From Microbacterium cremeum (GTDB lineage Bacteria; Actinomycetota; Actinomycetes; Actinomycetales; Microbacteriaceae): DNA of 64,000 bases. Of the stretch, positions 10,320-22,417 are shown one piece after another (the stretch's first letter is position 1; the number at the start of each line of letters is the position of its first letter). The notes beneath the pieces are model-generated. The model was not told the DNA's origin and ran no database searches. It saw only the letters and a program-made list of their open reading frames with translations. The translations under genes and the position numbers were made by a program. The stretch lies in contig NZ_CP063812.1 in the NCBI RefSeq assembly GCF_015277855.1, forward strand, positions 2,294,001 to 2,358,000. Direction: 5' to 3'.

Positions 10320-12175
10320 CAGCGGTCGGCCTCGTCCGGCTCGTCGACACCGGCCTCGACGAGCAACTCGGCCACCTCGTCGGCGACCGAAGGCTCGGGC
10401 TCGGCGTCGGCCGCGGCGGGCTCCTCGGCGTCGTCGAACTCTTCGGCGTCGTCGGCTGGTTCCTCGGCGTCGTCGTCGGACTCGTCGTCGTCGTCGACGT
10501 CGGACTCGTCGTCGACGTCGGACTCGTTGTCGTCGACGGCGAACTCGTCGGCATCGTCGGCGAGCTCGAGATCGGACTCGAGGTCGGATTCCGCCGGCTC
10601 CTCCTCGACCTCCTCCTCGACTTCCTCCACGATGACCGTCTCGAGGTCACCGAACCCGGAGGCGGCGTCCAGCGCCTCGGCCGCCACGTCGGCGCGCGCA
10701 CGCCACTTCGCCGCTTCGTCGTCGCGTCCGAGTTCCTCGAGCACGGTGGCACGGGCGGCGAACAGGGCAGGGCTCCACTCGTACGCGCGGTCGGGATCCA
10801 GTTCGGGGATGTCGAGCTCCAGCAGCGCCCGCTCGGGATCGCCCTGGTCGAGACGCGCACCCGACATGGCGATCGCGAGCTCGACGCGCACGGGCGTTTC
10901 GAGCGAGGAGCGATCGACTGCCCGACCCGCTTCGAGTGCGCGGTCCGGGCGGCCCACGCCGCGCTCGCTGTCGACGAGCAGGGCGATCTGGTCGTCCTTG
11001 CCGGAGATCCGGCGATACGTGCGGAGTTCGCGCACGGCCAGCGCGTAGTCGCCGGTGGCATACGCGGTGATCGCGAGCGTCTCGCGCACGACCGCGATGC
11101 GTCCCGCGCGACGCGACGCCGAGACGGCGTGCTGGTGCGCCAGCTCAGGGTCCTCGTGGATGAGCTGCGAGGCCATCGCCAGGTGCCGAGCGACCTGATC
11201 CGCGTTCTCCTTGCTCAGCGTCTTGAGCTCGTTGCGGGCGCTCGGGTGCAGATCCCGCGCGGTGACGTCCTCGGGGATGATCGGATCGTCGTGACGCGCA
11301 CGGACCGGCCGGATCTCGCCCTCGCGCACCTCACGGTCGGGACGGTTCGCTCCACCGCGGGTCGGCCGCGGCGCACGGGACGACGAGCCGCGGTCATCGT
11401 CGCGACGCGCATAGGGCTTACGGTCGTCGTCGCGACGCGCATAGGGCTTACGGTCGTCGTCGCGCTTCTGGTACGGACGGTCGCTGTCGCGCTTCGCGTA
11501 CGGCTTGCGGTCATCGTCGCGCTTCGCGTACGGCTTGCGGTCGTCGTCGCGCTTCGCGTACGGCTTGCGGTCATCGTCGCGCTTGGCATACGGCTTGCGG
11601 TCGTCGTCGCGACGCGGGTAGGGCTTACGGTCGTCGTCGCGCTTCTGGTACGGACGGTCGCTGTCGCGCTTCGCGTACGGCTTGCGGTCGTCGTCGCGAC
11701 GCGCATAGGGCTTACGGTCGTCATCGCGCTTCTGGTACGGACGGTCGCTGTCGCGCTTCTGGTACGGACGGTCGCTGTCGCGCTTCGCGTACGGCTTGCG
11801 GTCGTCGTCGCGCTTCGCGTACGGCTTGCGGTCGTCGTCGCGCTTGGCATACGGCTTGCGGTCGTCGTCGCGCTTGGCATACGGCTTGCGGTCGTCGTCG
11901 CGACGCGGGTACGGCTTACGCTCATCGTCCCGCTTCTGGTACGGACGGTCGCCGTCTCGCTTCACATACGGCTTGCGGTCGCCGGCACGCGGGGCAGCCG
12001 ACCGGCGTTCGCCACCGTCACGCCGCTCGTAGGGCTTGCGGTCGCCGCCGTCACGGGAGGCATACGGCTTGCGGTCGCCATCGCGCTTGGCGGGCGGCGT
12101 GCGCTTCGAGGACGTGTCGTCACGCCTGCCGCGGGGTCTGCGTTCAGCGTCGTCGCGCGACTCGTGCTCTGCCAT
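10319..12175 (-). CDS. Large charged protein with decapeptide repeats, TPR-like middle and acidic tail
   Basis: This 618-aa protein has three parts. Residues ~25-265 hold about 22 copies of a charged unit, mostly DDDRKPYAKR with variants DSDRPYQKR, DDDRKPYPRR and DDDRKPYARR, and are surely disordered. Residues ~270-510 are helical and resemble TPR/HEAT-type repeats (for example NELKTLSKENADQVARHL and DYALAVRELRTYRRISGKD). The last ~100 residues are extremely acidic (EEVEEEVEEEPAESD and DESDVDDDDESDDD). The ATG at 12175 has a GGAGAGG ribosome-binding site. It is the first gene after the rRNA operon terminator and its stop overlaps the HAD gene. I do not recognise a function; separated basic and acidic disordered ends suggest RNA or ribosome-related binding or condensate formation, which is inference only. 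Confidence 0.8.
   Translation of the reverse strand: MAEHESRDDAERRPRGRRDDTSSKRTPPAKRDGDRKPYASRDGGDRKPYERRDGGERRSAAPRAGDRKPYVKRDGDRPYQKRDDERKPYPRRDDDRKPYAKRDDDRKPYAKRDDDRKPYAKRDDDRKPYAKRDSDRPYQKRDSDRPYQKRDDDRKPYARRDDDRKPYAKRDSDRPYQKRDDDRKPYPRRDDDRKPYAKRDDDRKPYAKRDDDRKPYAKRDDDRKPYAKRDSDRPYQKRDDDRKPYARRDDDRKPYARRDDDRGSSSRAPRPTRGGANRPDREVREGEIRPVRARHDDPIIPEDVTARDLHPSARNELKTLSKENADQVARHLAMASQLIHEDPELAHQHAVSASRRAGRIAVVRETLAITAYATGDYALAVRELRTYRRISGKDDQIALLVDSERGVGRPDRALEAGRAVDRSSLETPVRVELAIAMSGARLDQGDPERALLELDIPELDPDRAYEWSPALFAARATVLEELGRDDEAAKWRARADVAAEALDAASGFGDLETVIVEEVEEEVEEEPAESDLESDLELADDADEFAVDDNESDVDDESDVDDDDESDDDAEEPADDAEEFDDAEEPAAADAEPEPSVADEVAELLVEAGVDEPDEADR
11395..12090 (-). repeat. In-frame tandem repeats of 27-30 bp
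   Basis: Direct tandem repeats of 30 bp (ten codons) are interleaved with 27-bp units (nine codons) within the preceding coding sequence. Many copies are identical at the DNA level. There is a second-order pattern: the run of one PYPRR unit, four PYAKR units, a RPYQKR unit and PYARR units occurs twice, suggesting segmental duplication. The length of this tract probably varies between strains. Confidence 0.9.
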
Positions 12176-12223
12176 CTCTCGATCCTCTCCGATGCTGATC
12201 CCTCAGACAATCGGCTGTTAACG

Positions 12224-12257
12224 CGGAATGGCCACCCTGCGTTGGGTGGCCATTCCG
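12224..12257 (-). terminator. rRNA operon terminator
   Basis: A perfect 14-bp inverted repeat (12224-12237 paired with 12244-12257, core GGAATGGCCACCC) with a 6-nt loop lies directly after the 5S gene. The U-tract after it is weak, as is common in actinobacteria. It separates the rRNA operon from the charged repeat protein. Confidence 0.85.
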
Positions 12258-12265
12258 TTAATGGG

Positions 12266-12385
12266 TGTCCGGCGGTGTCCTACTCTCCCACAGGGTCTCC
12301 CCTGCAGTACCATCGGCGCTGGGAGGCTTAGCTTCCGGGTTCGGAATGGGACCGGGCGTTTCCCTCTCGCTATGGCCGCCGAAAC
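12266..12385 (-). rRNA. rrf: 5S ribosomal RNA
   Basis: The minus strand reads GTTTCGGCGGCCATAGCGAG at the 5' end and closes with the complementary GGACACCGCCGG end, as in actinobacterial 5S rRNA. Internal CCCATTCCGAACCCGGAAG is the conserved loop region. Length is about 119 nt; the ends are accurate to a few bases. Confidence 0.96.
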
Positions 12386-12490
12386 TCTCTTGATGTTTCA
12401 GTCAAACACACATGATCGTGAAGATTGTGTGTGGTGTCCCGACCGTACATCGGGAACCACTCAGTGGACGCGAACACTCGCAGAAGTGTT

Positions 12491-17505
<5,015 letters not shown>

Positions 17506-17678
17506 AAAATGATGCACAACCCCACCGGGAAAACAGTGAAAGCCATGCGAGTTCAACCTGACCAAAAAAGACAGACCACCAAAAAAATGATGACCCATCG
17601 AATTGATCCAAAAACCACCCCCACCAACCACAAAAGCAGTCAGCAGAGACAAAAATTGGCATATGACAAGTGCACGCT

Positions 17679-17692
17679 GTTGAGTTCTCAAG
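17679..17692 (-). promoter_or_regulatory. rRNA leader antitermination-type motif
   Basis: The minus strand contains TTGAGAACTCAAC about 175 nt upstream of mature 16S. The same core recurs in the 16S-23S spacer. Conserved elements of this kind in actinobacterial rrn leaders act in NusB-dependent antitermination or leader folding. The region from 17506 to here is AC-rich on the plus strand and probably contains the RNase III stem. Confidence 0.55.
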
Positions 17693-17847
17693 GATCGGAC
17701 GCACCCACCAACCAACCACCAAAACACAGCAGCCAGCCCAGCAGGGCAACTTCACAACCATACCCCACCCACAGACCTTCGGTGCTGCCGGCCACGGATC
17801 GAGATCCGTGCCGGCGGTCGAGGACTGCCTCGGAGGGGAAGACTCCC

Positions 17848-17876
17848 ATCTTAGACCCGAAGGTCGGGCCACTCAA
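17848..17876 (-). promoter_or_regulatory. rRNA operon promoter
   Basis: On the minus strand TTGAGT (17876-17871) is followed after exactly 17 bp by TAAGAT (17853-17848), a good vegetative sigma promoter. Transcription would start near 17840, about 335 nt before mature 16S. A nearly perfect 12-bp hairpin at 17787-17815 then lies early in the leader transcript. Confidence 0.75.
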
Positions 17877-17880
17877 GTGA

Positions 17881-18113
17881 GTGGGCCGTGTGAGAAGGGA
17901 GGTGGTCCGCCAGCTTGAGGGGGGTGAGACTCTCGGTCTCTCCGCTCCCCTGTGGGGCGAACAAGTAAAACTTTACGTGCGATCCTCCGATCGGTCCAAT
18001 CCAGCCCGCATCCCGGGCGTGTCGCACCCCACCACCCGCGGAAACACGCGGAATCCGGACGGGAGGCGCCTGCAACGCACGGGGCGCCGGGCGCCGTCCC
18101 CGGACGGCCGGTG
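17881..18113. other. Intergenic region upstream of the rRNA promoter
   Basis: This 233-bp stretch between the DUF4184 gene end and the rrn promoter holds no convincing gene. It probably contains upstream rrn promoter sequence. A short AT-rich patch (AAGTAAAACTTTACG near 17966) may mark a second rrn promoter, but I cannot fit a good pair of hexamers. Confidence 0.4.
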
Positions 18114-18941
18114 TCACCCCTTCCCGGGTGCGCGGGTGCGGGTGCTCTGCACGACGACGCAGAGCACCAGCGTCGCCGCACCCCACACCGCGCACGCGGG
18201 CGGCAGCACGCGGTAGGCCAGATGGGCCACGGTGAAGCCGTCGTCGAGCGCCCCGTAGGCACCGAGCCCCCACAGCCAGGCGACCAGGAGGCACGCGGGA
18301 AGCGAGATCCACCACGTCCACCGCACCGCTGCGGGAAGTGCGCGGGCGACGGATGCCTCGGGCCGGCGCCGGACCAACCACACCAGCATCCACACGCCGA
18401 GGATGACCAGCCCGATCGTGGTCGACCCGTGCTGCAGCCACTTGTAGCCCGGCAGCGGGCCCCAGTCGTCGCCGAGCGCCGGGAGCGCGGCGACTCCCCA
18501 CCGTCCGTCGTGCGTGAAGAGGTCCCACACGATGTGGCTGACGACGCCGATCACCAGCGACGCGACGAGCAGGGCCACCGCGCCCCACGCGACCGGCCGC
18601 GCCGCGGGCGCGGAAGCGGGCGTTGCGCCCCCGAACGTCTCGCGCAGCGCCGCGACGGCGCCGCGGTCCCACTCCCCCGGAAGCCGCACCGCCAGCCATC
18701 GCGGCGCGAGCTCGCGTGCCGCGGGGCGCAGCACGCACCGCCAAACGAGGAGGAGCAGCAGCGCGAGGGCCACCGTGACGGGCAGCCACTCGAATGCGTG
18801 CGACCGGCCGTAGTGCAGCGGGAAAGGGCGCACGAACAGCGGAAAGTCGGGTGTCATCGCCCCCACGGCGATCGCCGCCGGCACGAGGGGCGTCCGCATG
18901 AACGGGAGTGCGACGACCGCGTGACTCGGCGTGAACGGCAT
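18114..18941 (-). CDS. DUF4184 family integral membrane protein
   Basis: A 275-aa membrane protein beginning MPFTPSHAVVALPFMRTPLV, which matches the conserved N-terminus of DUF4184 proteins. The PSHA and H-x-x-WDLFTH motifs (VSHIVWDLFTHDGRWG near residues 130-145) recall the metal-dependent membrane hydrolases of the YdjM type, where the histidines and aspartate could bind a metal. I count about six hydrophobic segments. It lies between tyrS and the rRNA operon, 30 bp downstream of the tyrS stop. Function is unknown. Confidence 0.8.
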   Translation of the reverse strand: MPFTPSHAVVALPFMRTPLVPAAIAVGAMTPDFPLFVRPFPLHYGRSHAFEWLPVTVALALLLLLVWRCVLRPAARELAPRWLAVRLPGEWDRGAVAALRETFGGATPASAPAARPVAWGAVALLVASLVIGVVSHIVWDLFTHDGRWGVAALPALGDDWGPLPGYKWLQHGSTTIGLVILGVWMLVWLVRRRPEASVARALPAAVRWTWWISLPACLLVAWLWGLGAYGALDDGFTVAHLAYRVLPPACAVWGAATLVLCVVVQSTRTRAPGKG

Positions 18942-18971
18942 CGGACTCCGATCGGCGAGCGGGAGCCGACG

Positions 18972-20273
18972 TCAGCCGAGGAAGACGCCCGCCAGCGTCT
19001 TCTTGCCGCGCCGAAGCACCGACACCCCGCCGGGCAGTCTCCCGGCCACCACGGCCGTGTCGTCGTCGACCTTCGCGCCGTCGAGCGACACGCCGCCCTG
19101 GGCGATCGCGCGGCGCGCCTCGGACAGGCTCGACACGAGCCCCGTCTCGACGAGGGCGTGCACCACCGGCGTGCCGGCGGCGACGGTCGCGTTCGGCAGC
19201 TCTTCGAGCGCATGACGCAGCGTGGTCGCGTCCAGCGCCGAAAGGTCGCCCTGACCGAACAGCGCCTCGGATGCCGCGATCGCGGCGGCCGTGGCATCCG
19301 TTCCGTGCACGATCGTGTTGACCTCGAGGGCGAGCCGCTTCTGCGCGGCGCGGCGGAACGGCTCTTCGGCCACGAGGCGCTCGTACTCCGCGATCTCGGC
19401 CCGGGTGAGGAAGGTGAAGACCTTGAGTCGCTCGATCACATCGGCGTCGTCGGTGTTGAGCCAGAACTGGTAGAACGCGTACGGACTGGTCATGTCCGCG
19501 TCGATCCAGATCGCGTTGCCCTCGCTCTTGCCGAACTTGGTGCCGTCGCTGTTGGTGATCAGCGGCGTGCCGATCGCGTGCACCGAGACGCCCTCGACAC
19601 GGTGGATCAGGTCGGTGCCGCTGGTGAGGTTGCCCCACTGGTCGCTGCCGCCGGTCTGCAGGACGCAGCCGTACTGGCGGTAGAGCTCGAGGAAGTCCAG
19701 GCCCTGCAGGATCTGGTAGCTGAACTCGGTGTAGCTGATGCCCGCGTCGGAGTTGAGGCGCGCGCTGACGGCGTCCTTCTTGATCATCGTGCCGACGCGG
19801 TAGTGCTTGCCGATCTCGCGGAGGAAGTCGATGGCGCTCAGCGGGGCGGTCCAGTCGAGGTTGTTGACCAGCCGCGCCGCGTTCTCGCCGTCGAAGCTCA
19901 GGTACTGCTCGACCTGGCCGCGCAGACGCTCCACCCATTCCGCCACGGTCTCGCGCGTGTTGAGGGTGCGCTCGGCGGTGGGGCGCGGATCGCCGATGAG
20001 TCCCGTCGAGCCCCCGACGAGGCCCAGCGGCTTGTGTCCGGCGAGCTGGAGCCGGCGCATCGTCAGCAGCTGCACGAGGTGACCGAGGTGCAGGCTCGGA
20101 GCCGTCGGGTCGAAGCCGCAGTAGTACGTGATCGGGTCCCCGGCGAGAAGGGCGCGCAGCGCTTCCTGGTCGGTGGACACATGCACGAGGCCACGCCACA
20201 CGAGCTCGTCCCAGACGTTGTCGAACGTCGGGTCGTTCGCGGGGCGGGTCGCGCTCACGACGGATTCAGACAC
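18972..20273 (-). CDS. tyrS: Tyrosyl-tRNA synthetase
   Basis: TyrS charges tRNA-Tyr. Class I signatures are HLGH at residues 62-65 and KFGKS at 246-250, with the YYCGFDPTAPSLH tyrosine/ATP pocket and the GGSDQWGN motif between them. The last ~70 residues form an S4 RNA-binding domain (ARRAIAQGGVSLDG). At 433 aa it is of normal length. The GTG at 20273 is preceded 7 nt upstream by a TAGCCT -10 element (20281-20286), so the mRNA is probably leaderless. No T-box leader is present. Confidence 0.96.
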   Translation of the reverse strand: MSESVVSATRPANDPTFDNVWDELVWRGLVHVSTDQEALRALLAGDPITYYCGFDPTAPSLHLGHLVQLLTMRRLQLAGHKPLGLVGGSTGLIGDPRPTAERTLNTRETVAEWVERLRGQVEQYLSFDGENAARLVNNLDWTAPLSAIDFLREIGKHYRVGTMIKKDAVSARLNSDAGISYTEFSYQILQGLDFLELYRQYGCVLQTGGSDQWGNLTSGTDLIHRVEGVSVHAIGTPLITNSDGTKFGKSEGNAIWIDADMTSPYAFYQFWLNTDDADVIERLKVFTFLTRAEIAEYERLVAEEPFRRAAQKRLALEVNTIVHGTDATAAAIAASEALFGQGDLSALDATTLRHALEELPNATVAAGTPVVHALVETGLVSSLSEARRAIAQGGVSLDGAKVDDDTAVVAGRLPGGVSVLRRGKKTLAGVFLG

Positions 20274-20303
20274 GCGGTTCAGGCTATCAGCGACGCATCC
20301 GTC

Positions 20304-21257
20304 TCATACCGCCGCGTCGAGACGGGCGAGCTGGTCGACCGTCAGGGTGAGGCGCACGGCGTCCATCGCCGCGTCGAGCTGCTCGACCTTGCTGCCGCCG
20401 AGCATGGGACGCACCCCGTGTGCGACGTGCCACGCGAGGACCGTCTGCCCGCGCGTCGCGCCGAGCTCCGCGGCGACGTCGTCGAGGACGCCGAGGCGCC
20501 GGTCGTTGCCGACGTGGTCGTACTGCTCGGGGATGGTCTTGGCGGGGTTGTCGTAGGCGCCCGACAGCAGCGGCGTGTAGGCCCACACCTCGAGTCCGTG
20601 CTCATCGGCGTAGTCGCGCTGCTCGTCGCTGAGCACGCCGAAGCGGTGCTCGACACCCGGGGGCCGGGTGCCCGGACGCACGCGGAGGTAGGTCGCGTTC
20701 AGCTGCAGGGCGTCGATGGGGATCGCCCCGATCGCACGTGCGTGGGTGCGGGCGCGCTCGACCCGCCAGGCGGGGTGGTTGGATGCCCCGACCCGGTGCG
20801 CGCGCCCCGCCCCGGTGAGCTCGGCGAGCGCCTCGACGGTCTCTTCGATGGGTGTGGTGCGGTCCTCCTGATGGAGCCACAGGAGGTCCACGGACTCGAG
20901 GCCGAGCCGGTCGAGGCTTCCGGCGAACGCGTCGAGGACGGCGCGGTGCGACAGCCCGGCACGGCGGTCCGGCCACGATCCCGCCCACAGCGGCTCCGCG
21001 CCGAGCTTGGTCGCGATCCGCACGCGCTCTCGCACGCCGGGCCGCGCTGCCAGCCAGCGCCCCAGCACGCGCTCGCTGTCGCCACCCTGTCCGGTGGCGC
21101 TGGCCCAGAAGCTGTAGCAGTCGGCGGTGTCGATCCAGACCCCGCCGCGCTCGACGAATCGGTCGAGCAGCGCGAAGGACGTGGTCTCGTCGATGGTGGT
21201 GCCGAACATCATGGCGCCCAGCACGAGCGGTGAGGTGGGAGGAGTGGATGTCGTCAT
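20304..21257 (-). CDS. Aldo/keto reductase under MerR-type control
   Basis: An NAD(P)H-dependent TIM-barrel oxidoreductase of 317 aa. Family features are LVLGAMMFGTTIDE at the N-terminus, WIDTADCYSFW (catalytic Asp and Tyr), RVRIATKLGAEP (catalytic Lys), VDLLWLHQED (catalytic His) and a C-terminal cofactor-binding MLGGSKVEQLDAA. I start it at ATG 21257. This position is the predicted transcription start of a MerR-type promoter with a 19-bp spacer, so the mRNA is probably leaderless. It is transcribed divergently from merR, which most likely activates it. The substrate is unknown. Confidence 0.88.
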   Translation of the reverse strand: MTTSTPPTSPLVLGAMMFGTTIDETTSFALLDRFVERGGVWIDTADCYSFWASATGQGGDSERVLGRWLAARPGVRERVRIATKLGAEPLWAGSWPDRRAGLSHRAVLDAFAGSLDRLGLESVDLLWLHQEDRTTPIEETVEALAELTGAGRAHRVGASNHPAWRVERARTHARAIGAIPIDALQLNATYLRVRPGTRPPGVEHRFGVLSDEQRDYADEHGLEVWAYTPLLSGAYDNPAKTIPEQYDHVGNDRRLGVLDDVAAELGATRGQTVLAWHVAHGVRPMLGGSKVEQLDAAMDAVRLTLTVDQLARLDAAV

Positions 21258-21263
21258 GACCCC

Positions 21264-21294
21264 ACTGTGCAACCTGGAGTTCGCTCCAGGTCAA
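21264..21294 (-). promoter_or_regulatory. MerR-type operator/promoter between aldo/keto reductase and merR
   Basis: A perfect dyad, ACCTGGAG and CTCCAGGT separated by TTCG, occupies 21272-21291. On the minus strand it fills the spacer between TTGACC (21294-21289) and CACAGT (21269-21264), a 19-bp spacing typical of MerR-activated promoters that need DNA distortion. The divergent merR promoter (-10 TATCCT at 21299-21304) abuts it, which suggests autoregulation. Confidence 0.85.
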
Positions 21295-21310
21295 GCTCTA
21301 TCCTCGGAAC

Positions 21311-21697
21311 ATGACCACCTACTCTCCTGCGGAGGCCGCCGCGCTCTCGGGGTTCTCGCTGGACACGCTGCGCTACTACGAGCGCGAAGGCATCCTGCCG
21401 CCCGTCGCCCGCAGCGCGGGCGGACACCGGAAGTTCTCGGAGGCCGACCTCGGGACGCTCGGATTCCTCAGGTGCCTGCGGGAGACCGGCATGCCGATCG
21501 AGAAGCTGCGACGGTACGGGGCGCTGTGCCGTGACGAGTCGACGATCCCGGAGCGGATCGCACTGCTCGAGGAGCACGCCGCCGCCGTGAGGGACGAGAT
21601 CGAGGAACTCCTGCGGCAGCAGGCCAGACTCGACGAGAAGCTCGCGTGGTACCGCGGACAGCTGCCACCGCAGTCACCATCTGCCCGGGACCTTTAG
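21311..21697 (+). CDS. MerR-family transcriptional regulator
   Basis: A 128-aa MerR-type activator. The N-terminal winged helix (TYSPAEAAALSGFSLDTLRYY) is followed by the REGILPP wing and KFSEADL, then a helical linker and a C-terminal coiled coil (LLEEHAAAVRDEIEELLRQQ). It has only two cysteines, not arranged as a metal or iron-sulfur site, so it is neither SoxR nor a metal sensor and probably senses an organic ligand or aldehyde. ATG 21311 lies 6 nt after a TATCCT -10, implying a leaderless mRNA. It shares the operator with the divergent reductase. Confidence 0.9.
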   Translation: MTTYSPAEAAALSGFSLDTLRYYEREGILPPVARSAGGHRKFSEADLGTLGFLRCLRETGMPIEKLRRYGALCRDESTIPERIALLEEHAAAVRDEIEELLRQQARLDEKLAWYRGQLPPQSPSARDL

Positions 21698-21772
21698 TCC
21701 GTGTGCTGACGTCGCCCTCCTTATGCCCCATGGCTTGACTTCTGATAGCTTGGAGACTGAACTGAAGCATTG

Positions 21773-21790
21773 TTTAGCTCTTTAACTAAA
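21773..21790 (+). promoter_or_regulatory. Candidate satD operator and strong ribosome-binding site
   Basis: The inverted repeat TTTAG-N8-CTAAA lies immediately before GGAGG and the satD start. It is AT-rich in an otherwise GC-rich setting. TTGACT near 21735 with TGAACT 17 bp later could be the promoter. SatD proteins carry a helix-turn-helix, so autorepression at this dyad is plausible but not shown. Confidence 0.4.
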
Positions 21791-21799
21791 GGAGGCGGG

Positions 21800-22417
21800 A
21801 TGTTCGTTCTCACCGCAGACCAACGGGGCAGCCGAGCGAACGCCGACCTGGTCCCGTCGGCCCTCGCGATCGTGAACCGACGCGGTGCGACGGCACTCGC
21901 CCTCGCCCCTGAACGCACCGCCGGCGACGAACTGCAGGTCGCCCTCGCCGACCCCGCCGCCGTCCTGTCGGTCGTGCTCGAACTCACCAGGACCGACCAA
22001 TGGAGCGTCGGCGTCGGAGTGGGAGACGTCGAGTCGCCGCTCCCGGCAAGTGTCCGCGCCGCCCGCGGAGCGGCCTTCGTCAACGCCCGCGACGCCGTCG
22101 ACCGCGCCAAGAAGACTCCCACGCGGCTCGCCATCACCGCTCCGGCCGGAGGCCCCGACGCCGAGGCGCTCGTGCGGCTGCTCGTCGAGCTGCGCGACCG
22201 GCGCTCGCCCGAGGGCTGGGAGGTGTACGACCTCCTGGCGGCCGGACACAGCCAGCGCGAAGCCGCGGAAGTCCTGGGCATCTCGCAGGGCGCGGTCAGC
22301 CTGCGAGCGAAGGCCGCGGGCCTCCGCGCCGAGGAGGCTGCGGTCCCCGCCCTGGAACGCGTGCTCGGAAGCCTCGATCCCGGCGATGCGCGGGGCGGTG
22401 CTCAGCGCGTCGCGTGA
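21800..22417 (+). CDS. SatD-family DNA-binding protein
   Basis: A 205-aa protein with the SatD pattern: an N-terminal TADQRGSR strand, the central TAGDELQVALADP motif, VGVGVGDVESPLPASVRAARG, and NARDAVDRAKK. A C-terminal sigma-4-like helix-turn-helix, GHSQREAAEVLGISQGAVS, sits near residues 155-173. ATG 21800 has GGAGG 4 nt upstream. Its end overlaps the opposing M23 gene by 16 bp. SatD usually stands next to a DUF3307-type membrane partner; here a homologue of that partner begins 2.2 kb further on, past the M23 gene. Its biological role is poorly known. Confidence 0.78.
   Translation: MFVLTADQRGSRANADLVPSALAIVNRRGATALALAPERTAGDELQVALADPAAVLSVVLELTRTDQWSVGVGVGDVESPLPASVRAARGAAFVNARDAVDRAKKTPTRLAITAPAGGPDAEALVRLLVELRDRRSPEGWEVYDLLAAGHSQREAAEVLGISQGAVSLRAKAAGLRAEEAAVPALERVLGSLDPGDARGGAQRVA

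Noticed and set aside
11395..12090. CRISPR-like regular repeats
   Set aside because: Repeats are contiguous, 27-30 bp, without spacers, and keep one reading frame; they encode peptide repeats.
17787..17815. Hairpin as an intrinsic terminator upstream of 16S
   Set aside because: No U-run follows and it lies inside the rRNA leader after the promoter; more likely leader structure.
17952..21233. 1093-codon open frame on the plus strand
   Set aside because: Antisense to tyrS, DUF4184 and the reductase; composition is that of an antisense frame.
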